64,000 nucleotides of DNA, taken from assembly GCF_034927245.1 (NCBI RefSeq), contig NZ_JAYFQK010000059.1, positions 1 to 64,000 of the forward strand, in the 5' to 3' direction. A program made the translations under genes and the position numbers. The stretch's first letter is position 1; every line of letters starts with the position of its first letter. The notes beneath the pieces were generated by a model. It was not told where the DNA came from. It did not search any database and saw only the letters and a program-made list of their open reading frames with translations. Shown piece by piece: positions 9,026 through 17,645 of this stretch. This DNA comes from Desulfitobacterium_A sp034927245 (lineage in GTDB: Bacteria > Bacillota > Desulfitobacteriia > Desulfitobacteriales > Desulfitobacteriaceae).

Positions 9026-9033
9026 GGTATAAT
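9026..9033 (+). promoter_or_regulatory. Extended -10 promoter element before the CWB2/amidase gene
   Basis: TGG-TATAAT (TGn extended -10) lies about 30 nt upstream of the start region. No good -35 box stands 17 nt before it. It is the only sigma-A-like element in the 90-nt gap. Confidence 0.5.
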
Positions 9034-9062
9034 CGACATAGAAATACATTCATAAGAAAGGA

Positions 9063-11072
9063 TTGGGTCTTCTGAAAAAAATAGTTATTTCTATAATTGC
9101 TTCATTAACGTTGATTTTAATATTACCCTTATTTGCACAAGCAAGCCCCTTAGCTTACCCCATCGAGCGCTTAGCCGGGGAAGACAGAGTTGAGACGGCT
9201 ATTGATATATCGAATAAAGGTTGGCAAAGTGCAAATGCAGTCATTTTATGCGAATACTCCGATTATGCTGATTCGATTGCATCAACTCCTTTTGCCGTTA
9301 GTTTAAACGCACCTATTCTGCTTACAGAGGGAAACTCACTTGACACTCGTGTTATCGGCGAGCTCCGGCGTTTAAATCCTCAAAGGGTGATCTTGCTTGG
9401 AGGTACCGGAGTTTTGAAACCATCCATTGAGAAAGATTTGATGAAACTCGGATTAACCTCAGATCAGATAGAACGAATCGGTGGCAAAGATCGTTATGAA
9501 ACCTCGGTTCTCCTCGCTCAGCGTTTAAGCAGCAGTTCACTTATCCTTGCCAATGGGGATGATTTTCCTGACGCCCTATCCGCTGCAAGCTATGCCGGCA
9601 TTCAACAAATTCCGGTCGTCTTGACCTCCAATACCCTTCCGGGCTCTGTCATCGACTATTACCAAAAGACTAAACCTCAACACCTAATCGTCATCGGAGG
9701 TGAAGGGGTTATTCCCTCTGAGAATTTGATCAAAAATAAATTTGTGGTAGAAACCCGTTTAGGCGGTCAGGATCGCTATGAAACCAATGCGAAGGTTGTT
9801 TCTTCGATGCAGTCCTCTTATACATCTGACAATTTATTTCTTGCTTCTGGCTTAACCTTCCCTGATGCGGTCGCCGGAACAGTCTTAGCCTCGAAATATA
9901 AAGCACCTCTGCTTCTTTCAGAAAAGAATGATATTCCGCCTTCGGTTTATGCTCTGATGCGCGGTCATATGAAGGTTGAGCCCCCCGTACAAAATCAAGA
10001 TACCTCATTGAAAACCGGGAAGATTACAGCTAATGGAGGATTAAGGCTCAGAGATACACCTTCCACAACAGGTTCAATTCTCCTTACCATTCCGCATGGC
10101 GAGACGATTACCATTAGCGGTCAGGAAAATCAGTGGTATAAAACGACCTATCAATCAAATACCGGTTGGGTTTCTGCCGATTATGTAAAAATCGCCTCTG
10201 CCAACACGGCAGATTTAACGCTCAACGGTAATGTTTTTATTCTCGGTGGAGCAGGTGTGATTAGCACACAGGCACAAAAGATTATTGAAGGAAAAGCATC
10301 TTCTACATATCCCGACAACCTAAGAGATTTTCCTTCACTTCCTTCTGGAATCAATAAGCCTGAGCCTCCTTCCAGAGGTGACAATAACACGACCCCGCCG
10401 TCGGTTCCCGAAGACTCGAAAACCTATGATCCCTCAACTGAAGTTCTAATAGATCCATTTAATGGATATCCGGCTGCTGCCTTAAAGGGCAAAACTATTC
10501 TTGTCGATCCCGGACATGGCGGACCAGATCCTGGGTCAATCGGGCCAACTCAAACGTATGAAAAAGATAATACTTTGGCAATTGCCCTTGAGTTAAAGAA
10601 AATATTAGAACAAGCGGGTGCAACAGTAATCTTGACGCGGAGTAACGATGTATCTCTTGCCAAAGATTATTCTGAAGTTAATGATCTACAGGCCCGCGTC
10701 AATCTAGCCAATAGCAGCAATGCCGATTTACTGATAAGTATCCATAATGATGCCTTTACCAATCCTGAGCCCAATGGTACATCCACTTTTTATGATTCAC
10801 GCAATCCCAAAAGCAATGAGAGCATGCACCTTGCCAACAGTATTCAGACCGCATTTACCAACTCCATCAAAACTCAGAATCGTGGAGTTAAGGAAAGCCG
10901 CCTTTATGTCTTGGCGAATACAAATATGCCTGCCGTTTTAATTGAAACCGCCTTTATCACCAATCCTTATGAAGAAGCACGCTTACAGAACCCAACATTT
11001 CATAAAAATGTAGCTGCTGTTATCTTCCATGGAATCTATAAATACTATAAAGACCCTATACCTCAATCCTAA
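9063..11072 (+). CDS. Secreted N-acetylmuramoyl-L-alanine amidase with CWB2 and SH3 domains
   Basis: A cell-wall hydrolase. A signal peptide (cleavage after LFAQA) precedes cell-wall-binding type 2 repeats (RLAGEDRVETA, RIGGKDRYETS, RLGGQDRYETN). A bacterial SH3 domain follows (about 316-376), then a proline-rich linker and an Amidase_3 domain (about 475-665). The amidase ligands are visible: DPGHGG, the glutamate in YEKDN, SIHND and the catalytic E of LIETAFITN. The tail of the third CWB2 repeat (VFILGGAGVIS) comes after the SH3 domain, so SH3 is nested inside the repeat. The start is uncertain: TTG at 9063 abuts the AGAAAGGA site, while CTG at 9072 (LKKIVISII) has better spacing. No ATG is available. 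Confidence 0.92.
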   Translation: MGLLKKIVISIIASLTLILILPLFAQASPLAYPIERLAGEDRVETAIDISNKGWQSANAVILCEYSDYADSIASTPFAVSLNAPILLTEGNSLDTRVIGELRRLNPQRVILLGGTGVLKPSIEKDLMKLGLTSDQIERIGGKDRYETSVLLAQRLSSSSLILANGDDFPDALSAASYAGIQQIPVVLTSNTLPGSVIDYYQKTKPQHLIVIGGEGVIPSENLIKNKFVVETRLGGQDRYETNAKVVSSMQSSYTSDNLFLASGLTFPDAVAGTVLASKYKAPLLLSEKNDIPPSVYALMRGHMKVEPPVQNQDTSLKTGKITANGGLRLRDTPSTTGSILLTIPHGETITISGQENQWYKTTYQSNTGWVSADYVKIASANTADLTLNGNVFILGGAGVISTQAQKIIEGKASSTYPDNLRDFPSLPSGINKPEPPSRGDNNTTPPSVPEDSKTYDPSTEVLIDPFNGYPAAALKGKTILVDPGHGGPDPGSIGPTQTYEKDNTLAIALELKKILEQAGATVILTRSNDVSLAKDYSEVNDLQARVNLANSSNADLLISIHNDAFTNPEPNGTSTFYDSRNPKSNESMHLANSIQTAFTNSIKTQNRGVKESRLYVLANTNMPAVLIETAFITNPYEEARLQNPTFHKNVAAVIFHGIYKYYKDPIPQS

Positions 11073-11091
11073 GTATATACGGAAAAACAAA

Positions 11092-11131
11092 AAAACTCCT
11101 TATCCTTGAGAACAGGATGAGGAGTTTTTTT
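11092..11131 (+). terminator. Rho-independent terminator after the amidase gene
   Basis: Stem AAAACTCCTTATCCT / AGGATGAGGAGTTTT with a 7-nt loop and a T-run. A tracts on the other side let it serve the convergent cymR-like gene too. The 12-bp palindrome GCCACGCGTGGC follows at about 11137-11148, with no evident role. Confidence 0.9.
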
Positions 11132-11151
11132 AGTGCGCCACGCGTGGCGAT

Positions 11152-11601
11152 TCAGATATAATACATATCTCCCATTTCATTATGCAATGCTTTATAATCC
11201 TGAACCAGATCTTCAAGCGTTATTGAATCCACAAAATTATTGATACTCTCAGACATTTTATCCCAAACATTTAATTGCAAACAATATTGGATACTCTCAT
11301 AATAATCTTGAGGATGATCATCCTCATCTTGAACTACAGATAAATCGCCTTCCAAAACGCGAAGGATTCTGCCCACACTAATACTGCACGGCTTCTCCGC
11401 GAGAATATATCCTCCTTGAGCCCCTTTTACACTCTTAATGATTCCGGCTTTGCGAAGCGAAGAGAAAACCTGTTCAAGATAGTTCTCTGAGATGCTTTGT
11501 CTCTCGGCAATATTCGACAGCGCAACATGCTCTCCATTTGAATGAACCGCTAAATCAAGCAAAGCTCTTAAACCATATCTGCCTTTCGTCGATATCTTCA
11601 A
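11152..11601 (-). CDS. cymR: Rrf2-family regulator, CymR-like
   Basis: A winged-helix repressor of the Rrf2 family, closest by eye to CymR, the master repressor of cysteine and sulfur metabolism. The protein begins LKISTKGRYGLRALLDLAVH, with the recognition region NYLEQVFSSLRKAGIIKS and wing GAQGGY. It has no IscR-type three-cysteine cluster motif, which fits CymR rather than IscR. I start it at TTG 11601: the open frame reaches 11673, but the promoter -35 and -10 boxes lie inside that extension, and GGGGTGG precedes the TTG. It is divergent from cysK. In Bacillus the CysK protein complexes with CymR and stabilises DNA binding when cysteine is ample, so the same pairing is likely here. Confidence 0.85.
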   Translation of the reverse strand: MKISTKGRYGLRALLDLAVHSNGEHVALSNIAERQSISENYLEQVFSSLRKAGIIKSVKGAQGGYILAEKPCSISVGRILRVLEGDLSVVQDEDDHPQDYYESIQYCLQLNVWDKMSESINNFVDSITLEDLVQDYKALHNEMGDMYYI

Positions 11602-11644
11602 AGGTGTGCCACCCCAAACTCTAGTATTCTTATCGGTATAATAT

Positions 11645-11673
11645 ATCGTAATATGAATATTACCCTTTGTCAA
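11645..11673 (-). promoter_or_regulatory. Sigma-A promoter of the cymR-like gene
   Basis: On the minus strand TTGACA (11673-11668), a 17-nt spacer and TACGAT (11650-11645). The predicted start near 11638 leaves a leader of about 37 nt to the TTG start codon. Confidence 0.75.
11648..11663. promoter_or_regulatory. Perfect palindrome inside the cymR promoter (candidate operator)
   Basis: GTAATATGAATATTAC has 7-bp arms around a 2-bp centre. It fills the spacer between -35 and -10 and reaches into the -10 box. An AT-rich dyad in this position is what an autorepressor would use; binding is inferred. Confidence 0.5.
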
Positions 11674-11708
11674 ACGTGTTAAAAATTATGGGACAGGCAA
11701 TAATTCTA

Positions 11709-11737
11709 TTGACAAAAAAAATATATAGAGTTACGAT
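11709..11737 (+). promoter_or_regulatory. Sigma-A promoter of cysK
   Basis: TTGACA, 17-nt spacer, TACGAT. The -10 hexamer is identical to that of the divergent cymR promoter. Predicted start near 11744, giving a leader of about 60 nt. Confidence 0.75.
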
Positions 11738-11744
11738 TTATCCA

Positions 11745-11785
11745 CCATATTAAACCTATTAGTTTTATAGGAATTAAAAATATGG
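11745..11785 (+). promoter_or_regulatory. Nested dyad in the cysK leader (candidate CymR operator)
   Basis: Outer arms CCATATT / AATATGG enclose inner arms CCTAT / ATAGG, so the element has two-fold symmetry just downstream of the start point. It includes TAGGAATTA, which resembles the GGAATT core I remember for CymR sites. It could block the polymerase as DNA or fold as RNA. The assignment is an inference. Confidence 0.45.
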
Positions 11786-11807
11786 ACTTGAAAATGGAGG
11801 GTATCCT

Positions 11808-12740
11808 ATGTCAAAAATCTATAAAAGTATAACAGATCTTATTGGTAAAACCCCGCTGTTAGAGTTGACCAATTTCGAAAGAAAGCATCAATTGAAAGCA
11901 ACCTTATTGGCTAAACTTGAGTATTTCAATCCGGCGGGCAGCGTCAAGGATCGTGTTGCAAAGGCAATGGTTGATGATGCCGAAGCCAGAGGATTGCTCA
12001 CTCCAAATTCCGTCATCATTGAACCGACCAGTGGCAACACAGGAATCGGTCTTGCCTCAGTTTCCTCTGCCAGGGGGTATCGGGTCATCCTCACCATGCC
12101 TGAATCAATGAGTATTGAACGTCGGAACCTCTTAAAAGCCTATGGAGCCGAAGTTGTGCTTACTGATGCTTCTAAAGGAATGAAAGGTGCTATTGCTAAG
12201 GCCGAGGAACTTGCTCAAAAGATACCGAACTCTTATATCCCCGGACAGTTTGTAAATCCGGCCAATCCTGCAGCCCATAAAGCAACAACAGGACCGGAAA
12301 TCTGGGACGATACCGATGGATCGGTCGATATTTTCGTGGCCGGTGTTGGTACAGGCGGAACATTAACAGGCGTTGGCGAATATCTGAAAGCTATGAACCC
12401 CAAGATCAAGATCGTGGCCATGGAGCCATTTGATTCGCCCGTTCTTTCTGAAGGCCGATCCGGGCCACATAAAATTCAGGGTATCGGTGCCGGTTTTATT
12501 CCGGACACGCTCAATACCTCCATTTATGACGAGGTTATCAAAGTAAAGAGTGAAGATGCCTTTGCTATTGGACGGGACCTATCTAAAACAGAAGGCTTGC
12601 TCGTCGGAATCTCTTCCGGAGCAGCGCTTTCGGCGGCAATGGAACTAGCCAATCGTCCCGAAAACGCAGGGAAAACTATTGTTGTCCTTCTACCCGATAC
12701 CGGTGAAAGATATCTTTCCACAGCACTTTTTGCCGACTGA
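11808..12740 (+). CDS. cysK: Cysteine synthase A (O-acetylserine sulfhydrylase)
   Basis: This PLP enzyme makes cysteine from O-acetylserine and sulfide. The PLP lysine lies in NPAGSVKDRVA. The substrate loop PTSGNTGIGLA and the phosphate-binding GVGTGGTLTGVGEYL are intact, and the end (GERYLSTALF) is canonical. The 310-residue length is standard. A GGAGGG site precedes the ATG. It is divergent from the cymR-like gene with two mirrored promoters, consistent with control by sulfur status and with the known moonlighting role of CysK as CymR partner. Confidence 0.96.
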   Translation: MSKIYKSITDLIGKTPLLELTNFERKHQLKATLLAKLEYFNPAGSVKDRVAKAMVDDAEARGLLTPNSVIIEPTSGNTGIGLASVSSARGYRVILTMPESMSIERRNLLKAYGAEVVLTDASKGMKGAIAKAEELAQKIPNSYIPGQFVNPANPAAHKATTGPEIWDDTDGSVDIFVAGVGTGGTLTGVGEYLKAMNPKIKIVAMEPFDSPVLSEGRSGPHKIQGIGAGFIPDTLNTSIYDEVIKVKSEDAFAIGRDLSKTEGLLVGISSGAALSAAMELANRPENAGKTIVVLLPDTGERYLSTALFAD

Positions 12741-12764
12741 GATTAACCATATAATAACTCCTTA

Positions 12765-15083
12765 TTAGTTTGTCTCCTTCCAGAAGTTACGCATTTGTTC
12801 TTCGATCGCCTGTAGATTTGAAACGAAATGTAAAGGCTGCCACTCATGCGGAAAAAGTTTTTGATACCCTGATCGCGCAAAACGTTCATCCACCAAGACC
12901 ACCGCTCCCCTGTCCTTCTCAGTGCGAATTACACGTCCTGCCGCCTGCAGGACCTTGTTAAAGCCCGGGTAAACATACGCATATTCAAATCCGCGTTTCA
13001 AGGTCGTTTGAAAGTAGTCACGGATTAAATCTCGTTCCAAACAAATCTGAGGCAAGCCCACGCCCACGATAACCGCACCGGAAAGCCGGCTTCCCGTAAG
13101 ATCTATTCCTTCGCCAAATATTCCGCCGAGAAGGGAGAACCCGACTAAAGTCTCCTGAGGATCTTCTTGAAATTGAGAAAGAAAGATTTCCCGTTCATCT
13201 TCAGTCATACCCTGCGTTTGAACAAGAGAACGTATCTTCTGATTCTGCATTTTAAATCGTTCATAAACCTTCTGCATATAGACGTAAGATGGAAAAAAGA
13301 CGAGATAGTTTCCCGTTCTCGCCTTTGCAACCGTTGCAATCACTTCAGCAAGTTGGTCATAGCTGGAATCTCGTTGAGTAAAACGTGTGGATATACCGGG
13401 GTGAAGCATTAAACAAAGATTCTGGGGAGGGAAGGGAGAACTTAGCCTCAATTTATACGAAGATGGCTCACCTCCCAATATTTTCATAAAATATTCAATG
13501 GGGCTTAACGTCGCCGAAAAGAGGATAGCCGCCCGTCCTCTTTTAAAGGCTTCTGCCAAAAGAAGAGAAGGATCAAGGCAATAAAGTTTAACCGAGTAAC
13601 CTTCCTGACCCTGCTTATAGAGTGTTATATAATGTTCATCATAATATTCCGCCGTTCTTAAGAATCCCAACGCATTGTAGTAAAGGTCTAAGAGTTCTTC
13701 TTTCCAAGGAACAGACTTTTCCTCCTGCAAAAAACGTTCGGCCGCTTTGATAAATTGTTGCAAACCAGAATAGAGTTCCGTAGGCGGAGCCTTTTGAAAA
13801 TCCTGAGTCTGATCCTTCCTGAATTTATTTAATTGAGTGTTAACTTTCTGTATTCTTTTCCCCAGCTGAGGATATTCAGTTTGCACTTCCTTTTTCAGCT
13901 TTAGAAACGGTTCTTTCACAATTTCGGCCGAAAACATCTCCCGCGCTCTGTCTACAAGATTATGTGCTTCATCCACTAAAAAGAGATAATCTCCCCCTTC
14001 AAGAAAAAGTCTGCGCAAATAGACACGCGGATCAAAAACATAATTATAATCACAGATCACAATATCTGCCCATTGGGTTAAATCCAAGGAGAATTCAAAC
14101 GGACATACGGAATGCTTACGGCTATAATCTTCGATTATCGTCCGGGTCCAGGAGTCCTCTTCAAATATTTCTTCCAATGCTAACCGTACCCGATCATAAT
14201 AGCCCCTTGCATAGGGACATTCCTCCGGATCGCAGGAATTATCCGGCGCTAAACAGACTTTATCTTTTGCGGTTAAGGTAAGTCTTTTAATCTTTAATCC
14301 CCGATTTTGTAGATCACTCAACGTCTTCTCCGCTACAGTTCGGGTCATTGTCTTTGCCGTAAGATAAAAGATTTGATGAGTTAAACCATCGGCAACCGCT
14401 TTAAGTGCGGGAAACAAAGTTGCCACTGTCTTCCCGATTCCGGTTGGTGCTTGTGCAAATAATCTCTGCCCCTGCTTAATCGTTTTATAAACCGCAATGA
14501 CAAGCTCGCGTTGACCCGAACGATAAGAAGGATACGGGAAAACCAGATCATGTATACTTAAATTCTGAGTTTCTGTCCATGATTCCATTTTCTTCGCCCA
14601 ATAAAGATATCTTTCGACGACCCCTATAAAAAATCGTGCCAGCTCTTGAAGAGAATACGAACGTGTAGAAATGCGGGTTTCTCCGGAATTAAGCTGATAA
14701 TAAGTCAGTTGAACCTCGATTGTTTCCAACCTTTCCTGTTCCGCATAGATATAAGCATAGCATTTCACCTGGGCCCAGTGAATTTCGCTAAAGGATTCCT
14801 CCCACTGCTCAAATTCACGCGTCGTTGACTTGATCTCATCAATACAAACCCCGGATTCTTTTTGAATAATTCCATCGGCGCGGCCATGAATTTCGAGTTT
14901 CATCCCGTTTTGATCATAGGTATAGCTCAACCGGACTTCAGGCTGGTATTCTTCTCCATAAGCCTTCTGAATAAATTGATGGGCCTTGATACCTTCTACT
15001 GTCCGAGACGGACCATTCGCACCTGCCTGCAAATCCCCGGATTTGAGAACAAATTCAACAAGCTCGCGTACAGATATTCTCAT
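12765..15083 (-). CDS. PD-(D/E)XK nuclease fused to XPD/DinG-type iron-sulfur helicase
   Basis: A two-part DNA repair enzyme. Residues 1-140 form a RecB/AddB-like nuclease: D70 in GRAD, E83-x-K85 in DEIKST, and the QxxxY helper motif from Q106. Residues 185-772 are a superfamily 2 5'-3' helicase of the Rad3/XPD/DinG group: Walker A APTGIGKT (212-219), four iron-sulfur cysteines (C277, C284, C289, C327), the DEAH box (371-374), FSATLSP, and a C-terminal VLQAAGRVIRTEKDRG motif VI. The nuclease carries no extra Cas4-type cysteine set. Presumably it unwinds and trims damaged or branched DNA. It is followed upstream by Toprim and exonuclease genes on the same strand. Confidence 0.9.
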   Translation of the reverse strand: MRISVRELVEFVLKSGDLQAGANGPSRTVEGIKAHQFIQKAYGEEYQPEVRLSYTYDQNGMKLEIHGRADGIIQKESGVCIDEIKSTTREFEQWEESFSEIHWAQVKCYAYIYAEQERLETIEVQLTYYQLNSGETRISTRSYSLQELARFFIGVVERYLYWAKKMESWTETQNLSIHDLVFPYPSYRSGQRELVIAVYKTIKQGQRLFAQAPTGIGKTVATLFPALKAVADGLTHQIFYLTAKTMTRTVAEKTLSDLQNRGLKIKRLTLTAKDKVCLAPDNSCDPEECPYARGYYDRVRLALEEIFEEDSWTRTIIEDYSRKHSVCPFEFSLDLTQWADIVICDYNYVFDPRVYLRRLFLEGGDYLFLVDEAHNLVDRAREMFSAEIVKEPFLKLKKEVQTEYPQLGKRIQKVNTQLNKFRKDQTQDFQKAPPTELYSGLQQFIKAAERFLQEEKSVPWKEELLDLYYNALGFLRTAEYYDEHYITLYKQGQEGYSVKLYCLDPSLLLAEAFKRGRAAILFSATLSPIEYFMKILGGEPSSYKLRLSSPFPPQNLCLMLHPGISTRFTQRDSSYDQLAEVIATVAKARTGNYLVFFPSYVYMQKVYERFKMQNQKIRSLVQTQGMTEDEREIFLSQFQEDPQETLVGFSLLGGIFGEGIDLTGSRLSGAVIVGVGLPQICLERDLIRDYFQTTLKRGFEYAYVYPGFNKVLQAAGRVIRTEKDRGAVVLVDERFARSGYQKLFPHEWQPLHFVSNLQAIEEQMRNFWKETN

Positions 15084-15127
15084 GCTCTTCCTCTAATCCG
15101 TCCTTCTCTTACTATCCACCCTATTTT

Positions 15128-15463
15128 CTAATTTAGCTCTAAATCCCTCACCGCAAAATGAGCATGTTCTAAGATCTCGGCCAATACATCCAAAGGAGTA
15201 GTGGCAATTTCTCGATACATTTTATGAGTATAGAGATGGCGAACCTCCGGGATCTCTTGATTAATCCGCTTGCGCAGCTTATTCCCCGGATCATCGGCAT
15301 CCACCAAAATATATATTTCTGAGCTTTCTAACCACTCCGCCCACTCTTCTAATTTCTCATAACTTAATGTACCATTGCTGCAAAGGATTTCAACAGGTTC
15401 GTCTAAAACTTTTAATAGCTGCTCACGATCCGTTTTTCCTTCGACAATGATGACTTTGCCCAT
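15128..15463 (-). CDS. Small Toprim-domain protein
   Basis: A 111-residue protein consisting almost entirely of a Toprim fold, like the catalytic half of RNase M5 or of old-type nucleases. The conserved glutamate is in VIIVEGKTD and the DxD pair in LVDADDPGNK. Such mini-Toprim proteins occur in many Firmicutes without a settled function. It lies between the nuclease-helicase (44 nt downstream) and the DEDDh exonuclease, which suggests a nucleic-acid processing role. Confidence 0.8.
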   Translation of the reverse strand: MGKVIIVEGKTDREQLLKVLDEPVEILCSNGTLSYEKLEEWAEWLESSEIYILVDADDPGNKLRKRINQEIPEVRHLYTHKMYREIATTPLDVLAEILEHAHFAVRDLELN

Positions 15464-15524
15464 AGCTCACCCTCCTATAATGGCTTCCAATGCCTTAGAC
15501 TTTGTCAACATCATCTTTTTTATG

Positions 15525-16157
15525 CTAGACCAAACGGGTATCTTTGCTTTCGGTCTGAGTATTTGCTGCTTTGCTCTCTATTTCTTCACCGGAAAAAGTG
15601 CTTTCCATTACCCAGCCTTTCTTCATCATCCAAGCCATCACCTGAGCTGCATTGATGGCATCATCCAGAGCAGAATGAAGAATCCCGATTTGCGGAATAT
15701 CATTTTCCTCAATCGCCCGTTTTAAAGAAGCCCTTTTATCCAACTTGCAAAAAGCTTTATATTCTTCAGCTAAATCCAAATAATTGTCCCAAACAAAGGG
15801 ATATTCCAAACCATAATTTTCACAGACATTTCCAAGAACTTTCCTATCAGAATCTCCCCACGCCACCAGCCAGGTCTCCTTATCAGGAGACATTTTTTTT
15901 AAATCGTTCAAGGAAGCCTCCAGATCTACACCCCCATCAACATCCTTTTGGCGTATACCCGTTATCGCGTAACTTTCCTCAGCCAAACGGGGCCAATTTC
16001 TCGGTTTAACAAAGATGCTATAAGTTTGATCTGTCGGGTTTCCTTGATTATCCGCCAGAACCGCTCCTACCTCTATAATTTCTGGAAACCAGGCCCTCGG
16101 TTTTCCATACGACCGTGGTACCGAAAACTCAAAATCTACGACTAAGAACTTCGCCAT
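15525..16157 (-). CDS. DEDDh 3'-5' exonuclease, KapD-like
   Basis: An RNase T/DnaQ-fold exonuclease. Exo I is VVDFEF near the N-terminus, Exo II contains the aspartate of NYLDLAEE, and Exo III reads HSALDDAINAA with the DEDDh histidine. The opening VDFEFSVPRSYGKPRAWFPE and the size resemble KapD, which in Bacillus restrains the KinA route into sporulation. Whether that role holds here is unknown. I start it at the ATG of MAKFLVVDFEF rather than the GTG six codons upstream. It is 61 nt from the Toprim gene on the same strand. Confidence 0.85.
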   Translation of the reverse strand: MAKFLVVDFEFSVPRSYGKPRAWFPEIIEVGAVLADNQGNPTDQTYSIFVKPRNWPRLAEESYAITGIRQKDVDGGVDLEASLNDLKKMSPDKETWLVAWGDSDRKVLGNVCENYGLEYPFVWDNYLDLAEEYKAFCKLDKRASLKRAIEENDIPQIGILHSALDDAINAAQVMAWMMKKGWVMESTFSGEEIESKAANTQTESKDTRLV

Positions 16158-16240
16158 TCTCCCGCTTCCTCTCACAAATTACTCTAATCATACCCCAAAG
16201 GTCTCTGCAATTAAAGATTATATTGATAAAGATGTATTGC

Positions 16241-17464
16241 TCATTTCTGGGAAAGCTTCAGAATCGACTCGATTCGAGTCACCGCCGGGGGATGAGTATA
16301 ACTAAACCAGGTGATAAAGGGGTGCGGCGAGACATCTGAAAGATTGCGTACAGCGAGATCCCTTTGTAAGCGAATTGTTGAAGGAATGTCTCCTGTCAGT
16401 TGGACGGATGCAATATCGGCTTGCGTTTCCATCTGCCGGGAAACGTAATTTTGCAATGGATTGCTGATAAAACTGATTAACATCAACAACATTAATAAGA
16501 CAGGCCAAGCCTCAGGTGAATATTTTCCACTAGGGTATAGGGAATTCAACACCCAAAAAATAATCCTCCAAACGATGAAGCTTCCCAGTATGCCTAAGAT
16601 TAAACCCTTTAGAATATGTCCATATTTCCAGTGGGCCATTTCATGCGCAATGACGGCTTTTATTTCACCTTCATCGTAGTCTCGAAGCAAGGTATCATAC
16701 AATACAATCCTTTGTGTACTGCCCACCCCTGCAAAATAGGCATTGGCCTTATTGGTTCTTTGACTCGCGTCCATGACCATAATCTGATTCACCTTAAGAC
16801 CGGCCCTATCCGCAAGTTCGTTAACCATGGCAACAAGTTGAGGATCTTCTACTTCACTAAAATTATTAAACAGCGGGGATACAACAATAGGCCATAATAA
16901 AGATTGAAAAATCAACCAGACCGCAAAAAAAGATCCACCCACAACCCACCATGTTCTCGGCCAATGCTTAATTAGGCCCAAAAGGAGTATCCCGCCGAGC
17001 AGAGTTAATCCAAGATCTAAGAATGAGGTTTTGATATCATCTCTAAACCAAGATCCTAAACTCTGAGTGGAAAAGCCCCATTGGTGCTGCCAGATATAAC
17101 CGCTATGGAAGCTGAAGGGAAAACTTAGGAGTTTAAGCAGCAGCCATGTCCCCATAATGATGAGAAGAAAAGTGATCCACTCTCTCCCTCCGGCAATTCG
17201 CATAGCCTCTCGGATCAATCCATGTATTCTCCCCGAAAAAATTAACCAACCCAGACAAGAAACTTGAAGCAATAAGCTAATAATACTGGAAATCCGAATA
17301 ACTGAGCTATATGATTTGCCCCTTTGAACCTGTTCGGCACCAAAAAGTTGGAGGCTTAGTGGATCGGGCTGCCCGGGAAAAAGCGTAAACCCAATGTACA
17401 AAAAACTAAAAGCACCGGTAATTATGAATAATATCAGCCAAAAGGCTTTGAGATGTGCTGACAG
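16241..17464 (-). CDS. M48 (Ste24/CAAX-type) membrane metallopeptidase
   Basis: An integral-membrane zinc protease of the CAAX-prenyl-protease-1 type. It has several membrane segments, the HEMAHWKYGH zinc helix, and a second conserved block ENx-like region containing ETQADIASVQL. ATG/GTG/TTG starts give only the TTG at 17401, which has no ribosome binding site and cuts the first membrane helix. The frame stays open upstream to a CTG at 17464, with GAGGGAGGG 8 nt before it. That start restores the helix AFWLILFIITGAFSFLYIGF, so I use it and flag it as unusual. An ATG in another frame at the same place hits a stop after 12 codons, so a frameshift is the alternative explanation. Confidence 0.85.
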   Translation of the reverse strand: MSAHLKAFWLILFIITGAFSFLYIGFTLFPGQPDPLSLQLFGAEQVQRGKSYSSVIRISSIISLLLQVSCLGWLIFSGRIHGLIREAMRIAGGREWITFLLIIMGTWLLLKLLSFPFSFHSGYIWQHQWGFSTQSLGSWFRDDIKTSFLDLGLTLLGGILLLGLIKHWPRTWWVVGGSFFAVWLIFQSLLWPIVVSPLFNNFSEVEDPQLVAMVNELADRAGLKVNQIMVMDASQRTNKANAYFAGVGSTQRIVLYDTLLRDYDEGEIKAVIAHEMAHWKYGHILKGLILGILGSFIVWRIIFWVLNSLYPSGKYSPEAWPVLLMLLMLISFISNPLQNYVSRQMETQADIASVQLTGDIPSTIRLQRDLAVRNLSDVSPHPFITWFSYTHPPAVTRIESILKLSQK

Positions 17465-17571
17465 TTGTCCATCCCTCCCTCACTAATGCAGAATTTTATC
17501 TCTATTCATTAGTATAACTAAGTTTCACAGAATATGGCAGTTAATTTACCCTTTAATCCCCTTCAAAAAGA

Positions 17572-17606
17572 ATAGAGCACACCAATGCGTTATTTCGTTT
17601 GGTGTG
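17572..17606 (-). terminator. Terminator after the DUF1540 gene
   Basis: GGGCACACCAAACG / CGCATTGGTGTGCTC stem with a short loop, followed on the minus strand by CTATTCTTTTT. Confidence 0.8.
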
Positions 17607-17645
17607 CCCTATCAAAATTCAACCGTAAAACATTTTGTCATAAGT

